NCBI GenBank assembly: GCA_944386685.1
Contig: CALXCA010000003.1
Span: 1-64,000, forward strand
Reading direction: 5' to 3'
DNA length: 64,000 nt
From: an uncultured Clostridia bacterium
GTDB lineage: Bacteria; Bacillota; Clostridia; TANB77; CAG-508
Positions 52,712 through 62,500 of the stretch are shown here, in pieces. The notes below the pieces were generated by a model that was given only the letters and a program-made list of their open reading frames with translations, ran no database searches and had not been told where the DNA came from. Every line of letters begins with the position of its first letter. Positions within the stretch are counted from its first letter, which is position 1. Both the position numbers and the translations under genes were made by a program.

Positions 52712-53575
52712 TTAACTTTCCCATCTACCATATATTCCACAAGGTAATACTAATTTAGAATTTTCCATAGGTAATCCAATTTCTCCTGAACTTGTTTTTC
52801 CTTTAAATTTTTTACTTATTGTTAAGTTTAAAATATTTTCTAGTACTTTACTAGAAATTCCTGTTGTATATGAATTGATTAGGAAAAATAGTGGATGGTC
52901 AGAAAGTACTTTTGTACATAAATCTACCAAATCATATATATTGTTTTCAAATTGCCAAACTTCTCCATTTGCACCTCTTCCATATGATGGAGGATCCATT
53001 ATAATTGCATCATATTTATTTTCTCTTCTTATTTCTCTATTAACAAATTTTACAACATCATCAATAATATATCTAACTGGTTTATCCGCTAAACCTGATG
53101 AAGTTATATTTTCTTTTGCCCAAGTTACCATACCTTTTGAACTGTCAACATGACACACAGAGGCTCCAGCTGAAGCACATGCAACTGTTGCTCCTCCTGT
53201 ATATGCAAATAAATTTAATACTTTTATTTCTCTATTTGAATTTTTTATTTTAGAAATCATCCAGTCCCAGTTGACAGCTTGTTCTGGAAATAATCCTGTA
53301 TGTTTAAAGTTCATTGGTTTTATATTAAAAGTTAAATCTTTATATTTTATTTGCCATTGTTCTGGCAATTTTTTATGATATTCCCAAGAGCCTCCCCCTG
53401 TTTTACTTCTATGATATGTTGCATTTGCTTCTTTCCATTTACTTGGGAAAGTTTTTTCTTTCCAAATTATTTGTGGATCTGGTCTTGATAAAATTATATT
53501 TCCCCATTTTTCTAATTTCTGCCCATCTGCCATGTCTAGTATTTTATAATCTTTCCATTCATTTGCTATGTTCAT
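52712..53575 (-). CDS. Class I SAM-dependent methyltransferase (RlmI/RlmL-like)
   Basis: 287 residues from ATG 53575 (AGGAAGGA upstream; a nearer ATG overlaps it). KVLNLFAYTGGATVACASAGA is the SAM-binding motif I, HVDSSKGMVTWAKEN motif II, and AIIMDPPSYGRG the catalytic DPPSYG motif of rRNA cytosine/guanine methyltransferases such as RlmI and RlmK. No PUA domain precedes it. Its neighbour is a pseudouridine synthase gene with the same direction, so an rRNA modification pair is likely. Confidence 0.88.
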   Translation of the reverse strand: MNIANEWKDYKILDMADGQKLEKWGNIILSRPDPQIIWKEKTFPSKWKEANATYHRSKTGGGSWEYHKKLPEQWQIKYKDLTFNIKPMNFKHTGLFPEQAVNWDWMISKIKNSNREIKVLNLFAYTGGATVACASAGASVCHVDSSKGMVTWAKENITSSGLADKPVRYIIDDVVKFVNREIRRENKYDAIIMDPPSYGRGANGEVWQFENNIYDLVDLCTKVLSDHPLFFLINSYTTGISSKVLENILNLTISKKFKGKTSSGEIGLPMENSKLVLPCGIYGRWES

Positions 53576-53750
53576 TATTAATCTCATTCCTTCCTATGGC
53601 ATAAATTGAATTGGAAAAGAATATCTTTCAGACTTTTTCATTCCAATTCTTATATTTGTAATTTATTTAATAATTTTTATAATTAATTTTTTATTTACCA
53701 AGAATAATATTCACTATTATATAGCAATGCTATTAACCATAAGAATTATA

Positions 53751-54614
53751 CTATATTTTTCCTGTTTTTTCAAGTTCTTTAAGCTGTTTCTTTGTCTGTT
53801 TATATCCTTTCTCATATAAAAGATTTATTTTACTATTATCTAATAAAGAAATTTTGTTTAAATTTATTAAGATTAAGTTATCAATTCCTTGTCTTTCATA
53901 TGAAGATAGTTCTCTTCCTTGTAATTCCATTGACCTTGTTGCTACATCTATTAAATTTTGACAACATTGTTTTTCATTGTGAATTGTATCAAATGCTATT
54001 CCATATATTTCATCTGCTCCTATATTTCTTAATGATTTCCAGGGTAAATTTTCACGGATTCCCCCATCTACTAATTGTATTTCGTTAAATTTGCATGGAG
54101 AAAATACAACAGGAAAACTGCAACTTGCTCTTACTGCCGTACTTATTGGAATATCTGTTATAATTTTTGTATTGTCTAGCAAATTTCCTCTTGTCTGTAA
54201 TGATGATGCCATATACACTGTTCCTTTTTGTACATCTACCATTGGAATTAATAAAGGCATTTTTATTTGATTTATATTAGTTATCTTACTTTCCTTGCAG
54301 ATGTTTTCTATAATTCTTTCAATTACTTTGCCTGTGTTTAAACCATCTATAATAATTTCTCTTTTTAATATTAATCCTAAAATTAATTTTAATATCTGTT
54401 TCCATTCTGCATATTTTATTTTTTTACAGTATCTTTGAAACATATTCCACATTTCATCACTTGTGTATCCTAATGCATACATTGTTGCTACTATACTTCC
54501 AGATGATGCTCCTGATACACAATCAAATTTTATATTTTCTTCTTCAAATGCTTTTAATGCTCCTATATGAGCTGCTGCTTTTACTCCTCCTCCTGCCAAA
54601 CATAATCCTTTCAT
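53751..54614 (-). CDS. Patatin-like phospholipase
   Basis: 287 residues from ATG 54614 (GGAGGAAA upstream; the ATG at 54632 overlaps this site). GLCLAGGGVKAAAHIGAL gives the oxyanion loop, CVSGASSGSIVA the G-x-S-x-G nucleophile (Ser about 41) and LVDGGIREN the D-G-G with catalytic Asp (about 189). The family hydrolyses membrane phospholipids; a RssA-like cytoplasmic form is likely, as there is no signal peptide. Position next to rRNA modification genes gives no hint of role. Confidence 0.92.
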   Translation of the reverse strand: MKGLCLAGGGVKAAAHIGALKAFEEENIKFDCVSGASSGSIVATMYALGYTSDEMWNMFQRYCKKIKYAEWKQILKLILGLILKREIIIDGLNTGKVIERIIENICKESKITNINQIKMPLLIPMVDVQKGTVYMASSLQTRGNLLDNTKIITDIPISTAVRASCSFPVVFSPCKFNEIQLVDGGIRENLPWKSLRNIGADEIYGIAFDTIHNEKQCCQNLIDVATRSMELQGRELSSYERQGIDNLILINLNKISLLDNSKINLLYEKGYKQTKKQLKELEKTGKI

Positions 54615-54697
54615 AATTTTATTTTCCTCCATATCCTATTATATGTTTTAAATTATAAAAGTGATTATTCTTTATTATGTTTTTATTCTTAAGTAAG

Positions 54698-54731
54698 GAG
54701 CCTCTAGCTAAGCTAGAGGCTCTTGTTTTTT
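54698..54731 (+). terminator. Perfect 12-bp hairpin with T-run
   Basis: GAGCCTCTAGCT and AGCTAGAGGCTC with a one-base centre, followed by TTGTTTTTTT on the plus strand. Both neighbouring genes are on the minus strand, so it may block readthrough from outside or end an unseen plus-strand RNA. Confidence 0.7.
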
Positions 54732-54760
54732 TACTTGATTTAGATTAGAATTGTTAAGCG

Positions 54761-54961
54761 TTACATATAACTATGGTATTCTCCATCTTCGTCAATGAAG
54801 CCACTCTGAAGCCAAGGCATGCTTTTGCTGGAAACCTCGCCATATTCAGAAACGTTATAACCCCTTTTTTCATAGTATCTCTTTGTACTTTCATATTGTC
54901 TCCGCCTAATGATCCTATAATCAAGATCATTATCATCATCAAAATCATGATACATAAACAT
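54761..54961 (-). CDS. Small acidic/basic hypothetical protein
   Basis: 66 residues from ATG 54961, chosen because AAGGAGAA precedes it; the frame is open upstream without a ribosome binding site. Begins MFMYHDFDDDNDLDYRIIRRRQ, with alternating acidic and basic clusters, and ends YHSYM. No domain or membrane segment. Less AT-rich than its surroundings in its second half. Unknown function. Confidence 0.5.
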   Translation of the reverse strand: MFMYHDFDDDNDLDYRIIRRRQYESTKRYYEKRGYNVSEYGEVSSKSMPWLQSGFIDEDGEYHSYM

Positions 54962-55150
54962 TTCTCCTTTTAAGTATTTACTTGTGTAAGGTAATCTGTA
55001 CATAATGCCTTTTGCATTATGCATTTTTTTTATATCACAATTACTGTTACATGTCAACTAGAAAACTGTATCTATGCAGAAAAAGTAGTAAATTTGATTT
55101 TACCTTTTTTATCTTATATTCTAATTAGTAATATATGGTAATTATTTTTT

Positions 55151-55264
55151 CTACCTTATACTTAATTTTATTAATTCAAAAATCATAAAAAAATTAACTC
55201 CTGATAAAATAAAAAAACTTGCAATTGCAAAAGAAAGCATTTTATGCTTTTTTATAAATTTCAT
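55151..55264 (-). CDS. 37-residue single-span membrane peptide
   Basis: Frame MKFIKKHKMLSFAIASFFIL continuing to a TAG at 55151-55153, with GGGAGG eight bases upstream of ATG 55264. A basic N-terminus is followed by one hydrophobic segment (about residues 10-30). It may be a small regulatory or toxic membrane peptide. No antisense promoter is obvious next to it. The gap from 55265 to 55497 is AT-rich with nothing else visible. Confidence 0.5.
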   Translation of the reverse strand: MKFIKKHKMLSFAIASFFILSGVNFFMIFELIKLSIR

Positions 55265-55497
55265 ATACAAACCTCCCTTTAGTGTAACTTGTCTACACTA
55301 TTAAATTTCTTGTCCTTAATATGTATATGTTTAAATTTAAAAACTATTCATAAATTACTTTCTTTTTTCATCGCAATATATTACATTTTTTGATTATTCA
55401 TAAATTTAAAATTGATTTAGTTTTTTATTCTATATATTATCATAAATCAATTTTTCTAAAATGTTTTCTCTTTGTAAAATTAACTAATTTTATATTT

Positions 55498-57291
55498 CTA
55501 TTTATTTAATTGTTGAATTATACTTTTAGCTAAGTTTTCATTTATACCTCTAATTTCAGTAAGTTCTTCGATTTTAGCATTCTTAATTTTTTCTATACTT
55601 CCAAATTGCTTTAGCAAATCTTTTTTCTTTGTTTCTCCTATTCCTTTTATTTCGTCTAGAGCTGATTTGGTAATATCTTTATCTCTTAATTTTCTGTGAT
55701 AAGAAATTGCAGTATCATGAACTTCATCTTGGAATTTTGTTATTAATTTAAATAAATTTTCAGATATTTCAAATTCTTCTCTATTTTCATTTATTAATGC
55801 TCTTGTTTGATGTTTATCATTTTTTACCATACCAAATACTGGTATATCTAATTGTAAATCTTTTATTGCTTGCTTTATTGCTCGTATTTGAGTAATTCCT
55901 CCATCTGCAAAAATTGCATCTGGTAATTTTCCAAATCCTGATGAATTCTCATTTTCAATTGAATGTTTTAATCTTCTCGTTACTACTTCTTGCATACATT
56001 TAGGGTCATCTTGTGTTAAAACTGTTTTTATTTTGAATCTTCTTGATAAGTTCTTTTTTATTGTTCCATCTACCATTACACACATTCCCGCTACCATATA
56101 TTCTCCAGAAATGTTTGAAATATCAAAAGTTTCTATTTTTCGTGGTAATCTATCTAATCCTAAAACTTTTTTTATTTCTAATAAAATTTCACTTCTATCT
56201 CTTTCTTTGTTTTCAAGTGTTATTTTTGCGTTGTTATCTGCCATTTCTACAAAACGTAATTTTTCACCCTTTTTTGGAGATTTAATTTCAACTTTTCTCC
56301 CTGCTTCTTTACTAAGCCATTCTTCTATTGCATTTTTGTCTTCTATTTCTTCTCTAATCATTATTTTATTCGGTAAATTTGTACTATCTATATAATATTG
56401 TTTTATAAAACCAGATAAAATTTCTTTATCTTCCATTTCTTTTAAATCTGGGAAAAAGTAGTGTTCTCTTCCAACCATTTTACTTCCTCTAACGAAAAAG
56501 ATTTCTACACAAACTTCTATTTCCGATTTTGCTATACCAATTACATCTATATTATTTTCTGTAATATTAGAAACTTTCTGCTTTTCATTTACTCTTTGTA
56601 TTGCTAACATTCTATCTCTTATATATGCTGCATTTTCAAACTCCATTTTTCCCGCTTCTTCTATCATTTGCTTTTCTAAGTCTTTTAATACCTTATCTAT
56701 TTTACCATCTAAAATATCTATTATTTCGTCAATTTGCTTTCTATAATCTTCTTTAGAAATATATCCCATACAAGGTCCAGAACATCTATTTATATAATAA
56801 TTTAAACAAGCTCTTGTTTCTGACCTGAATTTTCTGCATTGACGTATTTTGTATTTTTGTTTTATAAAATCTAATAATTCTTTTGCAGAACCAGGATTTG
56901 CATATGGTCCAAAATATTTTGACCCATCATTTATTATTTTTCTTGTTATTACAACATTTGGATAATCTGATTTTACATCTACTTTTATATATGGATATGT
57001 TTTATCATCTTTTAATAACACATTAAATCTTGGTCTGTTCTTTTTTATTAAATTACATTCTAATATTAATGCTTCTGCTTCATTATCAACAACAATATAT
57101 TCAAAGTGGTCTATTAATGATACCATTTTTTTTATTCTTTCTGTTTTGTCTGTTTTTCTGAAATATGATTTTACTCTTCTTTTTAAATTTATTGCTTTTC
57201 CTACATATATTATTTTGTCTTCTGCATCATGCATAATATATACTCCTGGCTTGTCAGGCAGTAATTTTAATTGTTCTTCTATGTTGAACAT
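55498..57291 (-). CDS. uvrC: UvrC, excinuclease ABC subunit C
   Basis: 597 residues from ATG 57291 (GGGGGAAAA upstream). GIY-YIG nuclease: LLPDKPGVYIMHDAEDKIIYVGKA (in part, about 8-31). Cysteine motif CLNYYINRCSGPCMGYI (about 165-181). UVR/UvrB-binding helix KMEFENAAYIRDRM (about 212-225). RNase H-like 5' nuclease with FDISNISGEYMVAGMCV and FADGGITQI (Asp residues), and C-terminal helix-hairpin-helix pair LDEIKGIGETKKKDLL and LTEIRGINENLAKSI. It makes both incisions in nucleotide excision repair with UvrB. Complete. Confidence 0.96.
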   Translation of the reverse strand: MFNIEEQLKLLPDKPGVYIMHDAEDKIIYVGKAINLKRRVKSYFRKTDKTERIKKMVSLIDHFEYIVVDNEAEALILECNLIKKNRPRFNVLLKDDKTYPYIKVDVKSDYPNVVITRKIINDGSKYFGPYANPGSAKELLDFIKQKYKIRQCRKFRSETRACLNYYINRCSGPCMGYISKEDYRKQIDEIIDILDGKIDKVLKDLEKQMIEEAGKMEFENAAYIRDRMLAIQRVNEKQKVSNITENNIDVIGIAKSEIEVCVEIFFVRGSKMVGREHYFFPDLKEMEDKEILSGFIKQYYIDSTNLPNKIMIREEIEDKNAIEEWLSKEAGRKVEIKSPKKGEKLRFVEMADNNAKITLENKERDRSEILLEIKKVLGLDRLPRKIETFDISNISGEYMVAGMCVMVDGTIKKNLSRRFKIKTVLTQDDPKCMQEVVTRRLKHSIENENSSGFGKLPDAIFADGGITQIRAIKQAIKDLQLDIPVFGMVKNDKHQTRALINENREEFEISENLFKLITKFQDEVHDTAISYHRKLRDKDITKSALDEIKGIGETKKKDLLKQFGSIEKIKNAKIEELTEIRGINENLAKSIIQQLNK

Positions 57292-57462
57292 TGCTTTTCC
57301 CCCTATTGCAAAGCTTTTTCTTTTTATATTATATAATATTTTTGAGTTCAATTTTATCTGGTAATCTCATTTCATGTTTACAGAATCTTTGTCTTTACTT
57401 GCTAATAATCTTTCATAGTAAAATGATATTACCTATTTTTTTAATTATTATACATACTTTAA

Positions 57463-57491
57463 TTGACATTTTCTATAAATCTGTGTATAAT
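57463..57491 (+). promoter_or_regulatory. Consensus sigma-A promoter of a small RNA
   Basis: TTGACA at 57463-57468, exactly 17 bases, TATAAT at 57486-57491. No open frame of useful length follows before the hairpin 50 bases on. Confidence 0.85.
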
Positions 57492-57497
57492 ATAGAT

Positions 57498-57592
57498 AGA
57501 AAATGAGAAACCATAGTAATATGGTTACCACTTTTGTATAGTAATAACAGCACATTCCAGGTAAAAAAGTAGAATGTGCTGTTATTTTATTC
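57498..57592 (+). ncRNA. Small RNA, probable antitoxin of a type I system
   Basis: Predicted transcript of about 95 bases from the promoter at 57463 to a 15-bp perfect terminator stem (57543-57557 with 57572-57586) followed by TTTTATT. Its 3' end is antisense to the end of the 37-residue membrane peptide gene at 57587-57700 and to that gene's downstream mRNA. A 12-codon frame (ATG 57504) has no ribosome binding site. The arrangement fits txpA/ratA or bsrG/SR4-type pairs, in which convergent RNAs overlap at their 3' ends. Confidence 0.65.
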
Positions 57593-57700
57593 CTTATCTA
57601 ATTTTTTATTTACATATTGTATGTATATAAAAGCCAATAAGGTTACGTTTATGACTAATGATATCATTAAAGCAAATATTATATATAATATAAAACTCAT
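57587..57700 (-). CDS. 37-residue hydrophobic peptide, probable type I toxin
   Basis: Frame MSFILYIIFALMISLVINVT and onward to KKLDKE, with GTGAGGTGG eight bases before ATG 57700. One membrane span of about 25 residues and a charged C-terminal tail; the ALMISLVINVTLL core resembles the ALxLMIxF pattern of TxpA/BsrG or 'holin-like toxin' peptides. The mRNA leader holds a stem-loop GATAAC/GTTATC just upstream of the ribosome binding site, able to limit translation. The stop codon lies inside the end of the convergent small RNA. Toxicity is inferred, not shown. Confidence 0.65.
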   Translation of the reverse strand: MSFILYIIFALMISLVINVTLLAFIYIQYVNKKLDKE

Positions 57701-57780
57701 AAACACCACCTCACTTTCTGATAACAATGTTATCTAGTAAAGTGGCAACACAACTACTTATCTCATTTCCTATGTAAAAT

Positions 57781-57809
57781 AGTATATCATAATAATTCGG
57801 AAAAATCAA
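57781..57809 (-). promoter_or_regulatory. Promoter of the toxin-like gene
   Basis: On the minus strand TTGATT (57804-57809), 17-base spacer, TATACT (57781-57786), giving a leader of about 75 bases to ATG 57700. Confidence 0.7.
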
Positions 57810-57837
57810 TATTCAAGAACAGATTTTCGCATTTTAT

Positions 57838-57863
57838 ATCAAAAGTTCAGTGAGAACTTTTGA
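57838..57863. repeat. Perfect 11-bp hairpin upstream of the toxin promoter
   Basis: ATCAAAAGTTC and GAACTTTTGAT around AGTGA. It lies between the toxin-like gene and the mntP-like gene and could be an operator for either; there is no T-run. Confidence 0.45.
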
Positions 57864-58008
57864 TATATTAATAATAAGTAAATTTCTCTATGAACTGTAA
57901 TATTTCTTCATTTTTTGTCACATTTTGTTGAGTTTTATCATATTTTTATACTAGTAATAGTCTATTAAAAATAATAGGCAGAAAGGAATTATTAGGTTAA
58001 ATAAAAAT

Positions 58009-58560
58009 ATGTTACACTGTATTTTACTAGCAATATCAGTAAGTATTGATGCTTTAAGTTTAGGAGTTACATATGGTATTAAACACTCTAGAATAAGAGG
58101 AATAAGTAATTTAATTATTTTTACAATAGCACTTCTTTCTACAAGTATTTCAATATTTTTAGGTAGTAATATTGCAAAATTATTTTCAACTGATGTTGCT
58201 TTAATTTTAGGTTCAAGTCTTCTTATAATTTTAGGATTATATACAATTTATAAAAGCTTTAAAGAAAATAACAATGATTTTGATTTTGATAATTCTAATT
58301 CTATTGAAAAAAAAGAAGCTTTCCTTCTTGCTTTGGCAGTTTCTGCTGATGCAAGTTGTGTTGGGCTTAGTTGTGGAATTATTGGGCTTGATAGTTTTAT
58401 ATATCCTATACTTACTGCATTTTTCCATATATGTTTTATAAATTGTGGAAATTTTGTTGCTTATCATATTGCAGAAAAAATTAAAATCTCAAGTAAAATA
58501 TTATCTATTATCTCAGGAATTATTTTAATTTCTATTGGTATTATTAGATTAATATTTTAA
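58009..58560 (+). CDS. MntP/YtaF-family membrane protein
   Basis: 183 residues, six hydrophobic segments in two groups of three. AISVSIDALSLGVTYGI and ALAVSADASCVGLSCGI are the two repeated half-motifs with intramembrane Asp, as in the manganese exporter MntP and the sporulation protein YtaF. The short loop with acidic residues (NNDFDFDNSNSIEKK) separates them. There is no visible yybP-ykoY riboswitch upstream, which argues slightly for the YtaF branch. Ribosome binding site is distant (AAGGAATT). Followed by a gap of about 190 bases. Confidence 0.82.
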   Translation: MLHCILLAISVSIDALSLGVTYGIKHSRIRGISNLIIFTIALLSTSISIFLGSNIAKLFSTDVALILGSSLLIILGLYTIYKSFKENNNDFDFDNSNSIEKKEAFLLALAVSADASCVGLSCGIIGLDSFIYPILTAFFHICFINCGNFVAYHIAEKIKISSKILSIISGIILISIGIIRLIF

Positions 58561-58756
58561 TATTCTATATAAACAATTCAGTAAGAAATTTAGTGTATTA
58601 ATAATTGCATAAATTTCTTGCTGAATTACAAAATTTTATTAATACAAAATTTTTAGAAAATTGTCATTTTATGAAATCTATGATAGAATATCCAAGTACA
58701 AATTAAAATAAATATTTACAATTGTATAAAAAAATTACAGAAAGGATTGAATTTAA

Positions 58757-59287
58757 ATGAATATATTTGTAGGATGTTCTTCAAGAGATACAGATAATAA
58801 AGAATACAATAAATTAGCAGAAGATATTGGTAAATTTATAGTTAATGAAAAGCATAATTTTGTTTTTGGAGGATGTGGAACAGGATTAATGGGAAAAATT
58901 TATTCTGTTGTTTCTAAAAGTCATGATAGTAAAATTATTGTGACTATTGCAGAAGCTTATAAAAAACAATTAGAAGATATTTCTTATGATGAGTTTTACA
59001 TCTCAGATACTGTAAATGAAAGAAAAGATTGTTTTATAAAAAAATCTGATGTTATGATTTTTATTCCTGGAGGAATTGGAACTGTTGATGAAATTTTAAC
59101 AGCAATTGAAACCAAAAGAAGTGGGCAGCATAATTCGCCAATTATTATAATAAATATAAATCATTATTTTGATAATTTATTAAATATGTTTGAGCAAATT
59201 TATGATGAAAACTTTGCAGATTCAAAAAATAAAGAATTATATAATGTTGTAGATTCATTAGATGAAGCTATAAAATATTTAAGTTAA
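58757..59287 (+). CDS. LOG-family (lysine decarboxylase-like) phosphoribohydrolase
   Basis: 176 residues: IFVGCSSRDTD, FVFGGCGTGLMGKIYSVV and IFIPGGIGTVDEILTAIETK. The P-G-G-x-G-T-x-x-E motif is the signature of the LOG family, which cleaves nucleoside 5'-monophosphates to base and ribose phosphate. The first GG-x-G-T-G-L-M loop binds the nucleotide. AAAGGA precedes ATG 58757. Convergent with smc, with the large inverted repeat between them. Confidence 0.88.
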   Translation: MNIFVGCSSRDTDNKEYNKLAEDIGKFIVNEKHNFVFGGCGTGLMGKIYSVVSKSHDSKIIVTIAEAYKKQLEDISYDEFYISDTVNERKDCFIKKSDVMIFIPGGIGTVDEILTAIETKRSGQHNSPIIIININHYFDNLLNMFEQIYDENFADSKNKELYNVVDSLDEAIKYLS

Positions 59288-59291
59288 CTTT

Positions 59292-59523
59292 ATATTGGGG
59301 TCAGTCCTTTTTTGGTCTGGGGTCGGTCCTAAAATCAAACCCAATATATAAATTGTTTTGTAATACCGCGTAAGCGACCAAATGAGCGTAGCGAATGCGA
59401 TTTGGAGCAACCTACTTATTGAAATTCTTTTGTAGGTTGCGACACACAAGGTATAAAAAACAATTTATATATTGGGTTTGATTTTAGGACCGACCCCAGG
59501 CAAAAAAGGGACCGACCCCAATG
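59292..59523. repeat. 232-bp near-perfect inverted repeat (MITE-like)
   Basis: Outer arms of about 75 bases each (59292-59366 and 59449-59523) pair with only a few mismatches; both contain GGGGTCGGTCCTAAAATC or its complement. Inside are further stems: CCAAAT/ATTTGG and GCAACCTAC/GTAGGTTGC. No frame of useful length. It looks like a non-autonomous mobile element or large dispersed repeat placed between two convergent genes, where its hairpin can also act as a terminator. Confidence 0.85.
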
Positions 59524-59539
59524 TCATTAACTGCAAAAT

Positions 59540-62500
59540 TTAAGCCTGTTTCAATTTTATAGAAAGTAATTTAGAAATGCCTTTTTCCTCCATAGTAACA
59601 CCATAAACACTATCAGCAACTTCCATTGTTCCCTTTCTATGAGTAATAACTAAAAATTGAGTATCTTTTGTATATTTTTTTAGATATTCAGCATATCTGT
59701 AAACATTAACATCATCAAGTGCTGCTTCAATTTCATCTAAAACACAGAATGGAGCAGGATTTATTTTTAAAATAGCAAATAATAATGCTATTGCTGTAAA
59801 TGCCTTTTCTCCACCAGAAAGCAAAGTCATATTTTGCAATTTCTTTCCAGGTGGTTGAACTGTTATTTCTATTCCACTTTCTAAAATATTATTTTCATCA
59901 GTAAGAGTAACTTCTGCTTGTCCTCCACCAAATAACTCTTTAAATACTTCTCCAAAATTTTTGTTAATAATTTCAAATTTTTCTTTAAATTGTTGTTTCA
60001 TAGTTTCAGTCATTTCTGAAATTACTTTTCTTAATTTTGTCATAGATTCTTCTAAATCTAATCTTTGTTCACACATAAAGTCATATCTTTGTTTTAAGTT
60101 TTTATATTCTTCTATAGAATTAACATTTACACTTCCCAATTCTCTTATATCAGTACGTAAAATATTAACTTTCCTTTGACTATTTTGAACATTTTCAGGT
60201 TTTGGAAAATCTCCAGCTTGATTTGGAGTCAGTTCATATTCTTCCCACATTTTATTTATAATTTCTGTAATGTCTTCTTCTATTTTGCTTTTTCTAACTT
60301 CTAGTTTTGTTACTTGAGATTTTAAATCTTCTATAATTCTAAATTCTTCTGTTTGTTCATCTTCTTTTTTAGATAATTTCTGATTTTTCTCAGTCCTATC
60401 TTCTTTTAGTTTTTCAATGTTTTCTCCACTATTTGCAACTTGCATTTTTACATCTTCTATACTTTTTTGTGTATCTTCTATTTGCTTTAGTAATTCAACA
60501 TTTTCTTTTTCGTCATTTTCAATTTGTAATTTTTTACTTTCTATATTTTTAGTATGTGTTTCTATTTCTTTATTCAACATTTCTGCCATTTCTTCTATTG
60601 AGGCTTCACTTTCATTAAATGATGATACAAATATCTTTAAATTGGTTATATCTTCATTTAAATCATCTATGTATTTTTGACTATCTTTGTTTGAACTCGT
60701 AAATTCATCAATTACTTCTTGATCTTTTTGATTTTGCTTAGTAATTTCTATAATTTCTTTTTCTTGTTTTTCTTTTTCTTCTAGTAATTTTGCTTTTGAT
60801 TTTTCTGAATTGATTTGCTCTTCTTTTTGTTTAGTTATTCTATCTTGTATATTATTTATATTTTCTTTTATAGATTCTAATTTTTGTTTTTCTGTTGCAT
60901 ATGTAATTTCTATTTCTTGTAATTGTTTTGACAAATTTTCTGTTTCTTCTAATATATCTTCTGATGAATTTTCATATTCTTGTTTTTCTTTTTCAATTCT
61001 TTCTATTTCATTTTTTATTTTTTCTATTTCTTGTTTTAATTGTTCTATTTCTTTACTTCTTCCAAGAATATTCACTGTTTTCTTTGCAATTGAACCACCT
61101 GTCATAGAGCCTGATACATTTATAATATCTCCTTCTAAAGTTATTATTCTAAATGTATTATTATTTTCTTTTGATAAATTAATTGCATTTTGCATATTGT
61201 CTACAATCACTGTTCTTCCAAGTAAGTTTAATATTATTTGCTCATATTTTTTATCAAAATTAATTAAATCTGAAGCTATTCCTATTACACCTACTTTTTT
61301 GCCTTTTATTGCTTCAAGTTTTTTTCCTTTTACAGAACTTATTGGTAAAAATGATGCTCTTCCTAAATTATTAGCTCTTAAATATTCTATTAATTTTTTT
61401 GCATCTTGTTCTGTTTCTGTTACAATATTTTGCAAACTAGCTCCTAATGCCATTTCTATTGCTATTTCATACTCTTTTGGTACAGATATTAAATTTGCAA
61501 TAACTCCATACATTCCTTTATTTAATTCTTTATTTTTTTCACAGTCTAATAATAATTGTTTTACACTTTTTATATAACCTTCTTTTTCTTTCTCTGTTTC
61601 TACTAAAAAATTATGTCTAGAAGTTTTCATCCTTAATTCATTTGTTAAATTATTTATTTGTTCATCAAATTGTTTTAATTTTGTAGTAATTTCATCTCTT
61701 TGTTTTTCATTATTTTCTAATTCTTTTAAAACTTTGTTTCTGTTATTTTCAATAATATTAAATTCTTTTTCTATATCTTCTTTTTTTATTTTTATTCTAT
61801 CTATTTCTAATATTTGTGATGATATTTCTTGTTTTAATTGTTTTTGCCTTTTATCATAGTTTTCTAAATTTGCCTGTATTTTACTTATTTCTGCTTGTAA
61901 TTCATATTTTTTGTCTGTATTTACTTCTACTCTTTTTTTGATTTCTTCTATTTCAAGTTCTTTTGAACTTAATTTTTTTGTTAATTTTGCTAATTCTTCT
62001 TCTTTTTCTTTTAGTTCTTTTTCAAAACTTTCTTTATTTTGTTTTAAACTTGTTTTTCTAGATTCTTTTTGTTCTATATCTTGTTTTAATCCATCAACCT
62101 TTTTTTGTAATTCTAATATTTCTGCTTTATTTCTTTCTATAATTTCTTTATTACTTTGTATTTTATTTTTAGCAACATTTATATTAGAATTATATTGCTC
62201 TATTTGTTTTTGACTTTCAAACCCTATATTTTGCATTTGTTCTATTTTGTTTGTTATTTCGTCTATTTCTTCTTTTAACTCATCTTTTAATATTTTTATT
62301 TTTTCTAGTTTTCCTTCTTCTAAATTTAGATTAGATTTCATTATCTCTTCGTTTTTTACAATTTCATCTAAATCTTTTTTGTTTTTTTCAATTAAATATA
62401 GAAAAAGTCCTACTTCTATATTTTTTAGCTCTTCTTTTAAACTTAGATACTGTTTTGCTTTGTCTGATTGTTGTTGTAATGGCTCTAAATTTCCTTCTAT

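Noticed and set aside
54754-54948. Alternative frame of 64 codons at the small gene near 54.8 kb
   Set aside because: The frame 54761-54961 has a proper AAGGAGAA and start; the other begins inside it.
57463-57809. A par/Fst-type system with direct repeats
   Set aside because: In par of pAD1 the repeats are direct on DNA so that the two RNAs are complementary. Here they are inverted, so the two leaders are alike rather than complementary; the overlap at the 3' ends fits txpA/ratA-type pairs better.
57900-58010. Manganese riboswitch (yybP-ykoY) before the MntP/YtaF gene
   Set aside because: The AT-only leader lacks the conserved GC-rich motifs of that riboswitch.
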